Origin: Crotophaga sulcirostris
Taxonomy: Eukaryota; Chordata; Aves; Cuculiformes; Crotophagidae
Assembly (NCBI GenBank): GCA_013397455.1
Contig: VYZB01000222.1
Span: forward strand, 1,097,169 to 1,161,168
DNA: 64,000 bases
Direction of reading: 5' to 3'
The notes under the pieces are model-generated. The model was not told the DNA's origin. It worked only from the letters and a program-made list of their open reading frames with translations, and did not search any database. Both the position numbers and the translations under genes were made by a program. Every line of letters begins with the position of its first letter. Position 1 is the stretch's first letter. Below, piece by piece: positions 1 through 13,900 of this stretch.

Positions 1-1540
1 TTTTTAGGTAAATTCAGTGCAATTCACTTCCTGCTTTACTGTCAACTGAGGTGATTGATAGGAATGATTGAGATAATGAATGTGACCCAGATGATCACCA
101 TTCTACAGAAAGGGTTACCCATCCAGCTTGTTTGCTTTCTTTACAAGAAATGTTTGACAATGACAATGACACTTCTACCCTCCATTTGCATGTGAGGTCT
201 ATCAGATACATATACATCCACTACAGTATATACAATTACATTCTGTTCCATAATCCAACCCTGAGGCAAGTCAAGTGCGTACTGAGTCTACTGAAGTATA
301 CTAAGAAAGCAAGAATGAAAAAAAAAATACTGATGGCCCCCATTACAATTCCCTTGTATCTGAAGAGGAAGCAAGAAGGCTCAGCAAGAAGATAAATTAT
401 GATAAGCCACGAAGCTATTGCAGAAAGAAGGTAGCATCTAGATATCACTGTCACCATGCTGTATCATGGTCCCTCTGCTCATTTTAGGGAGTTTTGTTAG
501 CAAAATTATTTCAGCTGTTTTGCCTAGATGGAGCTATAGTTAAGTATATTCTATCACAGGTTGTTTTTGTGATGTTTTTTGAAGGACCAAAACTGCTTTC
601 CAGTAGAACTGACAGGCTCATATCTCATTAGCAACAAGCTGTTTTCAGACAAGAAAGGCTATTTTTTTTTTAAACCCAGAAATCATGGTTCAACTGCTTC
701 TACAGATTTTAAAACTGATCTTTATCTCAGTGTGAGTCAAGGCTATGCAGAAAAATTATCATTATTTAATCCAGTTTAGAAACCTAAATGTTGCAAGTTC
801 ATCTCATATTTATTTGTTTCTGTTTGTTGGGGGTGGTTTTTTTGTACTTTTTGCAATTAAAATGAAAGCTCTTCAATAAGTTCAATACTTTCATTTGATG
901 CTTAGGTTATATATACACTAATCAATTTACCAGGGTAATTATAAATATGACTTGGTGGCTGTAAGCACTAAGAAGACATAATCCTTTTTTTTGCTTTTGT
1001 TTCTACTGAGTTCTGTTTTTGTAGGAAACACTCATGTTACAAATTAAGATAGTTTCAAAGTATCAGTGCAGCAAGTTTTGCCCACTGGTGGCAGAATATC
1101 AGAAAGTCATAAAAAGAAATGGGCGTGGAAAGAGAGGAGGGACTGCATAAGAGGTGACAGCAGTGAGTCAGCAATCTTTTGGCACGCTGACTCTACATTC
1201 TTCTGCTGCCCAGCATCCCTATGAGGCAAATGAAGTTTATCAGCATATGTGAGGGAAAAAACAGAGCCTACGGTTCTATTCATTTTTACAGAAAGCCTAC
1301 AGCAGAGATTTATCCTCCTCAGTCTTGTGTAGAACCACAAAGCAGTGGGCTTTTTGTTTGATGGCTTTATATCATGATGTCAGCCAAAACCAGAGCCCAT
1401 AAAAATGCCAAGCTGTATGATACAAAATAAACAAAATATTTTTGAGTAAATAAAAAAAACCCCTATCTTGAGCAAAATTATTTTTCAAATCAATCAGATT
1501 TCTTAATATTGACTTCAACAGGACTAGGCTCTAAAGCAGA

Positions 1541-1566
1541 AACAAACAAACAAACAAACAAAAAAC
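1541..1566 (+). repeat. (AAAC)n simple repeat
   Basis: Five to six consecutive AAAC units followed by an A run. Short enough to be a neutral microsatellite. Confidence 0.85.
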
Positions 1567-2320
1567 CAGTACATATTTGGGCGAGGAGGCAAGGAACTTA
1601 CTACCTCAAATAGCAGCCTGCATCTGCAGGGAGAATACATTAAATGTATTTAAAGGTCTTCTTTCTTAGCAAAGGAATTAAGACAATAGAAACAAAAGTC
1701 AGTGTGATGAAACACATAAATATACTGAATGTGTTCCCTGGCTTTCTCTCTTAATTTATATATGAAATAATGTCTTTATCTAATTTAAAGAAAAATCATA
1801 CCTGCATTTCAGCAGGCATAAACAGAGGTCTACATTACTGTGCAACTAGCGTTTCTTCTAACTTTTCAATAGGACAACATGGATAATGTATAGTGTCTAG
1901 TGTCTGGAAATTTTAAAGAAGGAAACTACAAAAGAAGTTGTTTGCCCTATTAATTTTATTTCATTTCTAAGAACAGTCTTAAGAATGTGATAAAATAATG
2001 ACTACAGATTAAAGATAGTTTAAATCTTGATACATAATCATTTGCTTTGCTTTATTCTGAAAGACAATATGACAATGTAGCCTGCATGCTAAACTGGATT
2101 CATACTGCATTTTAAAAAAAATAAAAATCTGCCTGAACATAATTTGATACACAGACAGTCTTTGACTGAGTCGACTGGCCTTTCCTAACTTACTGTCTTA
2201 AATGGCAATAATTTTGTCCCATATGGGGACTGAATATTTTTTAGAGTTGATCCTCAGAGAGTATGTCCTGTAAACTGTTAACTTACTGAAGAAAATTTGT
2301 TTTAAAGATAAACAAAACAA

Positions 2321-2338
2321 AGGGGGGGNNNNNGGGGG
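2321..2338 (+). other. Assembly gap (5 N) inside a G homopolymer
   Basis: Seven Gs, then Ns at 2329-2333, then five Gs. The unknown bases are probably more of the same G run, which sequencing could not resolve. Confidence 0.85.
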
Positions 2339-2920
2339 AAGCATGTTCTGGTAAACTATTACATACTCCAGTAACAAAACCACTTGTAAGGAAAATTGGA
2401 GTTAATGAGAACACTGCAGAAACTTACTACAGGATGACAGAAGTTTAGAAGAGAGAGAAGAAATAACCCAGAAAATAACTGTTACCCCCAAACTGTGCAT
2501 TCAAGGTCACTGGACTTTTTTAAATGTTTAAGCAATCACTAAAATAATCCAAAGGCCAAGCACACGACGGTACAGCCGTTGATGTCAGACTACAGAATTT
2601 ATGCTTGACAGCATAATGGAGAAGGAGGAACCCTTTGTTCCTTCCTTCACTCCCTGTGTTTCAGGTGTATGTTTCCACAGCAGCAGCTTACTCAAGATAT
2701 AATTGATTTGGACCACATTTCAGTGAAAGAGATTGCAGATAAAAATATGAGAAAATTACATATTGAAGTACGATTATTCGATAAACAGTAAAAAGTGTGA
2801 GAGAGACAATGAACTGAAAAGTGCTGTTTCCTAGGAACCTTGCATAAATGACAATTTCTTATTCTTCAGACCATCACTACACTATTATTTGCTTGTGAAT
2901 GGAGAAGAGCATCCAGCGAT

Positions 2921-2941
2921 ATTTTATTTATTTATTTATTT
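2921..2941 (+). repeat. (TTTA)n simple repeat
   Basis: About four to five tandem TTTA units in an otherwise unique stretch. Confidence 0.8.
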
Positions 2942-5182
2942 TGAAAGGGGGAAAATGCATTCCCTTCCAACACTCTAAATTCTGATGGAATTTACAAACC
3001 CAAAAATAATTACAGTGAACTTCATCTCCCACAAGTGGGATAAGAGACTGCCGAATTTTCCGTTTCTCATAAAGAATAACATGGTTTAGAGCTTTTTGTC
3101 ACTTTTCACTTTAAAGCGGTTTGCTCGATTCTCTGTACCTCCACAAACTGTAAGGCCTTTTTTCACTAAAAGCAAGAAGGCATCCAATTCTAACATGAAG
3201 TATAAGGAACTGGACACTTTCATTTCTTTGAGAATCTGGAACTCACTCTCACACTTCCATTCCTAATCTGCAAAATGAGAATAATGGTATTTTCTTACTT
3301 CATATCTTTGCTCCAAGAAGAAAATGCACAAAAATTTTACTCAGATGCAAGATAATAGGGTAATGGAAGAGATATAGAAAACTGTGGTAGAGGTAAGTAC
3401 ACAGAAACACACAACCCTATCAATCTACCTCTAGCTAACAAGTTAGAATATATTATGTCTTTTCTTCTCCCCCAATTCCTAGCATTTCATCAAACTAACT
3501 GGTACTTCTTATAGTTAACACAACCAAAAAAAAAAATGAAGCAGATCACCTCTCCTAAAAGTCAGCCTAGAATCTCTATTAGTTTAAGTCTGTATCAGGC
3601 ATCATCAACTTCACATTAGTTACGTATGTGACCATTCATGCTACTGAAAGTACTTTCTGCTACAATTTATTACTTTTCTGTTCAGTCTTCTCTGAGTAAC
3701 AAATGAAATGAAATTCTGGACAGGTCATTCTGAAAGAAAAGCAAAGAGTTGCAAACACATGACTTACCAGACTTTTAAGGACTGACCACCAACCACACTA
3801 CACAAGGTTTTGGAAGGTGCACAAGCAGGTGGTATAGCTCAGGGTTTTGATTTCATCTTTGCATAAATGTGTGTTACTGCTTAGAGGTAGGTATAGGACA
3901 AAGGTGACTTAGTGGCAGAACTGAAGACAGGGCTCTGAGTTTTTCAGAAATTGAACAATATTTAGGGAATGTAAGGACAAAGTCAAATTCATATTTGGAA
4001 ATGTTAAACGCCAACATAAACAAGGTAAGTTCATAATCAAATAATGATATTTCTACAGTGTGTAATGAAACTAACATAGATAAATATAATTTATAAAAAA
4101 TATTTCCAACAGAAATACACAACACTCAAGTAATATTAACCTAATGCAAAAAAGTGACATTTGCAAGCAATAGAGGAATGCTCCTTTCTCTGTCAATATA
4201 GGTTTTCCCCCAAAAAACATAATACAAGTAAAACAGCAGCCAGTCAGCCCATACTGCTATATTAGTTACGTCACAGTTTCATATTTTAGTTCAGCATCAA
4301 GAGCGGTTAATACAAACACTTCTCCACACTGCTATTGTAATACTGTGATTCAGGGCCCTCAAAAAATTGACTACCACACTGCAACATACGATCTGGAGGC
4401 AGCACTCTGCCTGAACACTGCTTTCTGTCTTGCGATTAATTGCTCACCTTCAATAAATAATCAGTTAAAAGAATAAAATACTCTGCTTTGTATACTCCTC
4501 TCTTTCACTTCGGAATGTCTCCATAAAATAAGAGCCAGGTAAAAAGGAATAATCAGCAATTCCAAGTAAAAGATCCAACTCTAGTTATCTGCACACAAAT
4601 ATGAACAGTTTACCCAAATGGATACAAAAGGATGAGAAGGACTTAACAATGCTGTTTTTTCTAAGATGACTGTAACAGAACCAGGGTTGTCCACATCCAG
4701 CACCTCACCAGTGAGCCGGTAATTCTGTAGAATGTACACCAAAAAAGTTTTGACATAAATATCATTCTGATGTGCAAGAGGACAGCAGGAAAACTATCTG
4801 AGTCTAAACATTATGAGAAGACTTACATCTATATTGTAATTTAAAAAGTAAAGCATGCAGCTACACATACTATCTGACTCACACTGTGAGTTATCTATCA
4901 CATCAAACAACTATCGTGAAGATATTTAGCAATGATAAAATATAATTTAAAAAATATCATCAGTGTAATTTGAAGACAATATATCCATAGAAATGATCCA
5001 TTATCAACTACTTAAAATGGTTCTAAAACTGACTGCAATGAAATGCAACCTAAGGCACACACTTTTCACACATTTTCCATCCTGTCTCCATGGGATAACT
5101 CACTGCAAGTCACAGATGTTTGGCACCATGTTGGTATGAGCCAGCCATTTACCATCTTGAAGTCCACCACACTTCAATAAGT

Positions 5183-5232
5183 GCAAAAAAACCCAACCCA
5201 ACAAAAACAACAAAAAGAAATAAAAAAAAAAT
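5183..5232 (+). repeat. A-rich, C-interrupted low-complexity tract
   Basis: A run of A blocks separated by CCC, C and G, ending in ten As. It resembles the other A/C tracts in the window and carries no adjacent retroelement body that I recognise. Confidence 0.7.
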
Positions 5233-7855
5233 ACAAGTGTTCTGATTCACTCCAGCCTGGCACAGCATGATTCCACTTTGGAGAGATGGTCACAAAGTCA
5301 AATTAATATTTTGTGTGAGAGATTTTCTTTCTAGTTGCACACACTCAAAATATCTAGAAAATGCTGATAAGCATTCAAAGGTTTAAATGATCATATGAAC
5401 ATAATGCAAACTGTGCCTACTATTTAAAGTGCACAATTAAGATAAAAAAAAAAAAACACACAAAACGAAGAGTTACATAAATGAGACCAGTGTAGGTCTG
5501 TAGATTTTTAAACACTCTTAACAACAAATCTTTTCAGTATCTAGAAAGGAAATACTCGGAAAAGTGCCCTGAAGCAATGCCCAAAGTATACAGCAATAAA
5601 CTGAGTCTTTTTTTAAGCACACTCCATCCAGAAGCAGTTTCACAGGTAAAGTAGAGTAGAGAAGAATATGAAAATATCAACCACAGTTCTGCAGCAATTA
5701 TAAATGGGGTAATCTAATCTTTCTCAAAGGAGGAATTACTAAAAAAATGACACAGGCACTTTACTTCAAGAATATCCTGAAAGTTAACTATTACAGGCTC
5801 ACAAAAGCACTTTATCTTTCTATAATGCCATTTGAAAGATTGGTAATCAACACAAGCAGATGTCTCCGTCTCCCCTAGCAACAAGAACAGCTGAAATGCA
5901 AACAGTGAAAAAAAAAATGAGAAAACTTCAGTCATATTGAGAGATGTTCACAAGAAGAAAAAGTCACAAGCCCAATCCTAGGCTGAGATATCAACCTAGA
6001 GTATGTGTTCTGAAAACTGTTGAATAGGTACTTGGACTCTTCAGGATTGGCATGAAGATTCAGCACACCTAGAACAATGCAAGCTTTGGGGTTATTTTTT
6101 ATCGGTTGGAATTTTGGTTTGTTTTCTTAATAGAAAGGGGACACAGCTAGGTTGTCAAATCATTTTGTATAAGTCGTTCTTCCAGTATAGATTCATTGAG
6201 AACTACAAATCATAGTGGAGCACATCACAAACAATACCTAATGTACCAAAGCAGTAAATGAATCCTTGCATAGACTTCCTAAATGAGGTTTCCAGTGTAA
6301 TCCTATATGCTTCATTTTTTCTGGGAACCAAGAACTCGTGTAAGCTACTAAGCGTTAGCAGCTGTCACTGCCTGGTCAAACTGTGCACTGGACATTTGCT
6401 GCTCCAACCGTTGCTGGGTTCTACATGCTAAACTCGTGTTACTTGCGTTTGTTCACAACTCGGTAGTGCCTAGCAATGTCTCAGGTGAGCGTCTCTCCAC
6501 AGGCTGTATGTATTACTCCTTTATTCAAGTCAGATGCTCAATGGATCTGCTTGCAGAAGCTGTGCTGATCTCACAGACACTACAGTAGCCTCATTACACA
6601 ACGTTACACAACAAAGAAAAAAATGCAATTTAATCTATAGATTTGATTCATTTTTTTATTCTCATTTTGCCACAACCCCTTTCATCATTTCCCTGCTCCT
6701 ATCTCTGAAACATTTTGAATCTATTGAAAAAAATGGTCTCTTAGGTTTTCCAGCTAATAATCATTATAAAAGAAAACATTCTTGCACCTTTTCAGAAATA
6801 CAGTTTTCCTACTTATTTCATCCTTAAAAAAGATAACGGAGTTTATAGTTCAATATGCAGGTAACCCATGTGGCAAGGACATTATTTTTATCCGTCTGTT
6901 TATTTATGTTCTCTGTTAAATCACTCTTTCTATCTAGCAGAACACAATGAAGATGTAAAATGACTCCACTTTTAGTATTTCTCACCATCATCAGAAATTT
7001 CATCCAAAAGAGATGTTAAAAGACAGAAGACAAGGCAGCTATGCAAGTCAGCTTCAAGTAGTGCTGCTCTTTGAATGTTTGTAACGTCAAAGAGTATTCA
7101 GGAATCCCCAAAATGCACCATCACTGAATTGCTTACCCTTATTTATAAATAGCCCTGACAAAGGTTCATTCACCACTTTAAAACTTGTGTCTAAATGGAA
7201 GCTGGAATTCTTCACAGTTGAGCAAAAGTGAAAACGAAAACTGTTCTAGGTTTTCTTTAGTTTGTACCCACACAATCACTTTTGTTCTTGGTAAAATATA
7301 AAAATAAACACCTATCTTGCACATGTCTCACATATATACACAAACAGGAGGGGGGATGAAGAACAGAGATACAATCATCAATAAATCGTCACATTTTTCT
7401 GTGAATTTAACTTCTTTTTACTTCAGACTATATATTTTAATCAGAATAGAATGTGGTATCTAAACGCTGATCTTACTACCTATGATTTGGAAACAATTCT
7501 GAGTAAGAATCACCTGTCATTACACTAGCATACTAAATAATTCCTTGTCGCCTGGATTTCCAACACCTTCATTGCTCAGTTTGCTTCAGATGATATGATA
7601 TCCTCAAAAGTAAATGAAGAAAAAGCAAAAAGTCAGATTTTGATCGAAGATGCTACATGTAGCGTTACACTTATCTGTTCCGATTACCAGGTTACCAGTG
7701 CTTTTCGGTGAAATACTCTGCGGTTCTAAATAGTCCCAATTACATTATCTTAGTGGTAAATGGGGATCAATATTAGGAATTTAGGACAAATTGAACACAT
7801 TTACAAACAAAATTCCTTTGGTAACCAAAATATTTACTGTAAAAATTACCACGAA

Positions 7856-7874
7856 GGGGGAGGGGGGGCATGGG
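7856..7874 (+). repeat. G-rich tract with G-quadruplex potential
   Basis: G5, A, G7, CAT, G3 gives four runs of three Gs with loops of one to three bases, which satisfies the usual G-quadruplex pattern. No promoter or gene start is recognisable next to it. Confidence 0.6.
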
Positions 7875-10840
7875 TTGTGAGAGTATGGGTGAAATGTGTC
7901 TGCAGATGGTGTTGATCTGAACAGACACTCCCTTTAATGACTTTGTGTTGATCAATACATAGACACAACCCAGTCAACTGGGACAATTTCCTGCAGAAAG
8001 AAGCTCTGGTTCTCACAAAGCAAAACCCTGAATAATTAATAAAAAGTTTTCCATTTGTGATCATCTGTATATTCACAAAGTTTTCATTACTGGTGATTTC
8101 AACCCACCACATTGATATTTACCTTCTTCGACACTTTTTTCTAGTACAGGGGAGATCTCTGAAACACAGCTCTGTTTAAGCTAATCAGAGTTCCAATATG
8201 AAATAACAGTTTCAAACTGACTTAATACTTGACTCCTACCCCCCTTTCCAATTAACAGAATAAAATAACACCAAAAATTTGGTCCAGAGAATCATTGCTG
8301 TATAAGGTTCTAGTAGCCCTTTTGAGCCTAAGTATTGCCAAACTATAAACAACAAAATTATTTAGGCTACATGACACTTTTAGGTGCCTGAACACAGGCT
8401 TGAACTGAAGAGATGAAAGGTAGTTTACACCAAATGAGGATGCACACTCATTGCTTCAGCACTTGCTCTTTTCTCTGTTATGTGTCCTGACACAGAATAG
8501 CCAATGCCCTTTCAACAACCATCTTCACACTATATTTCAGAAAGATGGAGGAGATTTCTTCTTGTGTAAGATTCTGAGTAATGGGAATATTTTCTCAGGT
8601 GACTGTTTTTGCCAAATTTCAACAGGGAACTTAGGTGACTTGCTCCTATTAGCACATATTAGAAGATTAGGATTGCATCCTGCTATTCTTTCATGTACCT
8701 GTTCCCTAATGAGTCTCGCATGCTGATCAGCTGTAGAAGTGGCTCTAATTTTGTGCAATTTAGATATCACTTTATATGAAACTACACAAGACCTTGGTGT
8801 ACTTTGAAATAAAAATCACTTACTCTACTGACTTTCTTTTTTCCTCCCTATGGTTTATGAAATATCTATTGATATGGCAGTGCTGATCTGCAGCAGTTCT
8901 CCCTGCTGACTTTGGCCAGCAAGCTGCTCATGAATCTAGCAGATGTTTCAGTTGTCTAGGCCAATAGGAACCTTATGGACCCTTTTTTCTTCATCTCCTC
9001 CCAGGAGCAAATGTTAGTACAGAAGATAATCTGGATGTGTGCCATGTAGCAAGAGAGACAGGAAAAAGCTGCTGTGGCTTTGCTAAGCATGGTGCTGTAT
9101 ACTGATTGTATTTTTTTCCAGTACTCTCTAGGAGGGTAATTTACAAATGCCACACTCCTCCGATATAGCCAAACATTAAATCTTTTCTTTTCAGACTTCC
9201 CCTGTTGTGCTATTGAACCTTACATTAATACACAGACATAAATTAGAAAGTTAGACTTCTTTTTCCCTGCCAATACAAATTTAGAAGTGCCTAAATGCAA
9301 GTTGCATCTAGCATCACACCCCTAATAGATTGTACAGACTGTGTCAAGGAAACTGTTAAGGGGACTTAGGTACAAGAACAACATACTTTTTTAAGATTTA
9401 ATTTAAAATACATTAATTTAAAGGAAACTATATTGCTGACTTCCCCAACTGTCCTTCAAAATTAGCTATATGGAAAATAATTTTTTTATCACTCAATCTT
9501 GCTTTCACAGTAGATGGAAGGAACAGCCTCTCATTAAAAATCTCTTAATCTAGAGTCTGTTCCTTTTTTTATTGTGATCTTTGAATCCCCTCCCCCCTTT
9601 TTTCTTGTCAGAATTACAAACCATTTCTAGTGGTATATGAATAAAAAGCTTAAACCCAAATACAATATTTTTTTCTGAAATTCTTGTCCTTACTGTTCTT
9701 AAAAGTAATGAGCTGATATGAAAAAAGGAATCAGCAGAAAAACATTTTCCAGAGTTCTTGACTTTATGCATTCATGAGATATATTTTTAGATATGGGCAT
9801 TCTTTAATCCTCTCTCATGAACCAGTTAAATTCTGACTCCATAGAAGGCACAAAAGGGGACGGGATGGGTGAACATCTGTGAAGCGAACAGCAGAGCTAG
9901 GAACTCAGCTAGAACTGACTTCTAAATGTCCACAAGAGGCCATAAATTGTTACCTTTAGCTTCAATGTCATCTGGACTGAAATCTTAGTCTCTTTTAACT
10001 AAAAAAGCCTAGTGTATGTCCAATAGGCCAACAGAACAACTTTATTGATCAATTACTTTCAATCAGAAAATATGGATATGCTTAGGAAGTAATTCCAACT
10101 TCTCACAACAACAGGGTTGTCTCTGCAAAAATGCAAATTTAATGTCTTCCTTAAAAGCATATTTTGATATATCATCTTGCACAAAGAATTCCTTACGGAT
10201 CTGGAATAAGATCCACAGTTTTTTGTTTTGTTTCTTTTTTTTTCCATTAGAATGCAGTTAATTTATCAGCTCCATATATATATTCTTGTATTTTTACAGC
10301 CAAGCTCTACTTAAAAAAAATCATCAATTTTTATTTAAAAAAAAGTTAAACTTAAGGAGCTACTATATATATGCAATTTCATAACAAAAGAGATATGTGC
10401 AATAACAATTTTTTTAAAAAAATCACTGAAATGTAAGAAATCAGCAAGTACAATAATATGTGCATTCAAGTAATTTTCTAGATCAGTCAATCCATGTAAG
10501 TAATGGTTGACTAGATTTCCTGCTTGGCTTTAAGAACATTTTTGTTGAATCCTTTTTATTTTATATTTTACTGAATTATTCTAAAGCTTATCAATACCCA
10601 AATGTTGATTTGAATGAGTCTCTGAGAAAAGAGAGAACAACACTTACTCTGTACGTGGTTGAGAAAATTTCTCCTTGTGTCAGATTTGCAGGATAGTCAA
10701 CAATTCTGCTGCTAGTCACATTGTTACCTTACTTCTTTCTTTTTACATAACAAATTGATACAAATATATTTTTCTTTAGGATTAAATCACAACATTATTT
10801 TCTCAGAACCAAAAGACAGGAAAGCTAACATAAGATACAC

Positions 10841-10983
10841 ATCTGGAGGTGTTTAAGAGGAGATTGGATGAGGCACTTAGTGCCATGGTTTAGATGATGA
10901 GTTGAGGTTGGTGTTAAGTGTTGGGCTATATAGGTTGGACTTGATGATCTCGAAGGTCCTTTCCAACACTGTGATACTGTGAT
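10841..10983 (+). mobile_element. CR1 LINE, 3' end, young subfamily (5'-truncated)
   Basis: The last 16 codons of CR1 ORF2 are intact and read [16 protein letters not shown] before a TAG stop. They are followed by the CR1 3' UTR, including the GATGATCTCGAAGGTCCTTT block, and a short tail made of TGATACTG units. The same peptide ends the CR1 copy on the minus strand near 54560, so both belong to one subfamily. Everything 5' of this point is missing, as is normal for truncated LINE insertions. CR1 normally makes no clear target duplication, and none is seen. Confidence 0.92.
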
Positions 10984-13900
10984 CTCTAAACCCCACCAAG
11001 GAAAGTGACGGTGGAGTGACCCTATATTAGGAAAAAAAGTTCAGTGCAGTTGAAGGTTTGCATGCTGAATGACAAGCATCTTCGGAACAAGCTTTAATCT
11101 TGCTAGCGTGGGCATCAGTAGCTCAGATGACGTAACCACACATTGTTATTACCTGAATCAGTGCCATACTTACATGCCCATACAAAAATGAAACTCCGAG
11201 TTCACTAAGGGGTATTGCAATGAGAGTCAGGAAGAAGAAAAACGATTCAGTAAGTAAGGATAAGCAGACTCCTCTCTGTGACTCATGGAGTAAGAAGCAG
11301 CAACGTTCATGAGAAGAACGTATGGGGCAACTGCCGGTGTGCAGTTTCCTTAATCACCCTAAAGGATGAAACATTTGAAAAACCAACAAAAATGCTGTTA
11401 TGCAAATTAGGAAATGTAAAGAAAAGAATTTCTCAGTTGCATCTATTAATATATAGTTGTCAGGCAAGCAACCTGTGAGTTGCACAATCACATGCAACAT
11501 TTTAGTGATTCTTCTTGGAGTCAGTTCTATCAAGTGTTTATTAATTACATTAATATTGAGTGTTGATAGGTTTTAGTTATAAGGAAAAAAGGTAAACAGA
11601 GGAAATGTGAATTAAAATGCATTAAAATATACTACAAATTCATTTTCCAAAATATAAGAGCTTGCCCACACTCTGGAAAAAGAAAAATCTCCCACTTGGC
11701 AAATAATTCATTACATGGCAGAGGAGGATATTCAATAAAATTGACAAAACTCGTTTATCAGCTTCATTATAAAGATTTTTTTTAATCCCAGCAGTTACCA
11801 CAACTAGCCTAAATAGAGAAATAGATTTCCTGATTAGGGAAATATAAATGCCAAAGACTACATTTGCATATCAGAGAAGGCAGGAAAGGGGAGGAAGGGA
11901 CACAATGTCTAACATCTGTTGCACAGATTGAGACAACTAGATTTTTTCTGGGCAGCAGAGTGCATTTCTCAGGTGAAGAAATGAAGGAGCAATACACTGA
12001 ACTAATGTGTCTCAAGGTGGAGTAATGTCAGTTAAACGTGAGTTTTGGAACCTTTGATTTTTAAAGTAAGCTTTTTAAAATGCATTGCATATAAACGAAT
12101 CTTGGGTTTAGACCTTCAGAACAAGCGTTAATCATTTTAGCAACCTTCAATCACAGTATGCTCTCTATCTGAGTAAAATAAATATTTTTTTCCTAGTTGG
12201 CCTGTGTTTTTGCTCTTTGTTTTACACCTAAACAGTAGAAAATGCAACATTAATATTTCTGAATCTTGCTGCCTTATTACATTCAGCTATTTATTTTCTT
12301 TCTCTTTGCAGAAAGCACCTCTTTCTTGGCATTCAGCCACTCAGTAATCAGAATCCCTGCCTGAAAGGAAGGTAAAAGGCAAACTGTCTCCCTCACCAAG
12401 TGCTTTTGTTTTGAGCATCAGGACTTCTGTATTCTCAAGACTCTGCACTTATTTATGTACAGTGACAAAGCAAACAAGCAAGCACTTAGAACACAGGGTG
12501 TTTTATTAACATCGCTACTGCAAATTTTATAGTCACACATATCTACGTGTTTGCTGCACAGACTCCTTTGACTGCAGCTATTATAAAGTAGCTGGGTTTC
12601 TTCTGAAGAAGGTAGCTAAGAATATAAAGATTTGAAAATCATTTCGTTTGGGAAGGGAAGCTGATGATGTAGTGGGGATTCCCTGTAATGAAGACATACC
12701 AGTTTAAAGAGTGCACAAAGTTCTATGGTTCCAAGCACAGAGCACATGAAACAATAGAAAACGGGGTTTTGCCCATGATTCAAATATTTTCTCAGTCAAT
12801 ATTCAGCCTCAAGGCATCTGCTACACTTAATTTTTTTATTATTTTTTTTTCCCGTCTGTAGTGTTTAGTGCTTTCTCCTCAGAGCAGGCTGCCCGAAGTA
12901 GCTAACTGCTAAAGTACCAAATCCTATAAGGGCTTATATATTTTATTTCTCCATTTCTGACCTAGAGCAAGCACAGCTATCTCCACTGTACACCCCAATT
13001 TAACCATCATTTTTACTGATCTTCCTGAGCTTCTTTCACAGGACCACAAACACAAAACCACATCAACAAAATGATTCAGGTAAACTAAACTCTATCACCA
13101 GTGTGTATCTTCCATGTCTGCCCTTTGGGCCAGCCAGTTGTGGGGCAGAGGTCACTGTACTTTTCAACATTGTTGTATTACTTTTTAAAAATTATCTGAA
13201 GTTTAATCATTACGCATCCCTGTTTCAAGAAGATATAGAAAATTCCATAACAATATCTTTCTAAATCCTTAGTGAAAAACTAACTCTTCTATAGGCTTGT
13301 ACTTTCTGATATTACAGGTGCTATTTTACTCACTTTTGAATGTTGCTCCTCCTACTTAACTCTAAGAATCAAAGGAACAGTAAGTATGATGGTAATAAAA
13401 GCATCTTTTAGCATCATACATTGCATAAAAAGCCTGAGTGAGTTCTCCCGATCATCACAGAATTACAGTTTATTATATGCACTTATAAATGCATCTTATA
13501 GCATTCGTTGGACTTTCCATTCTTCAGTTTTCCCAGAATAATATCCACTGATGAAAACGGGTTTACCAACACAGCAATACCAGTATGAGTCAAAAGTCAG
13601 CACAAATGTAGCCAGCTGTAAAATAATCAATTTCTAAAAAAAAAAACAATCATGGGCATAAAAGAGGATTTCATCTTCTCAAATAATTTGACCGATAATT
13701 AAATCATATCTAATTTAGATATTCTTCCACTTACAATTTATAGTTTCTGCATTCAAAAGTATTTTCCTTGAAGACTTTTGTCAAGTATGTTTCTCATATA
13801 TAACAGACTTGGATCAGTAAGCCTACCTTACTCCTTCTTTGGTGGCAGAAACTAGGATCTCTGCTGCTTTTCTCTGATAATTTTTCTAGATAACTTTTTC

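Larger units (their letters stand above)
1..10840. other. Non-coding AT-rich region, no gene recognised
   Basis: No interspersed repeat family is recognised here and no open frame resembles a known protein. All open frames are under 100 codons and overlap others in different frames, as expected by chance. The block holds short simple repeats, a 5-base gap in a G run and a G-rich tract near 7860. It also holds a few segments with splice-like edges, discussed as findings (1107-1218 and 4614-4766 on the minus strand). It is consistent with intron or intergenic DNA. Confidence 0.6.

Noticed and set aside
132..395. 87-codon open frame near the left edge
   Set aside because: Compositionally random, rich in Y, I and K from AT-rich DNA, with an overlapping frame on the opposite strand and no family resemblance.
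3390..3400. AGAG followed by GTAAGTAC, strong splice-donor match
   Set aside because: All frames upstream contain stops close by and no acceptor defines an exon. Isolated donor matches occur by chance.
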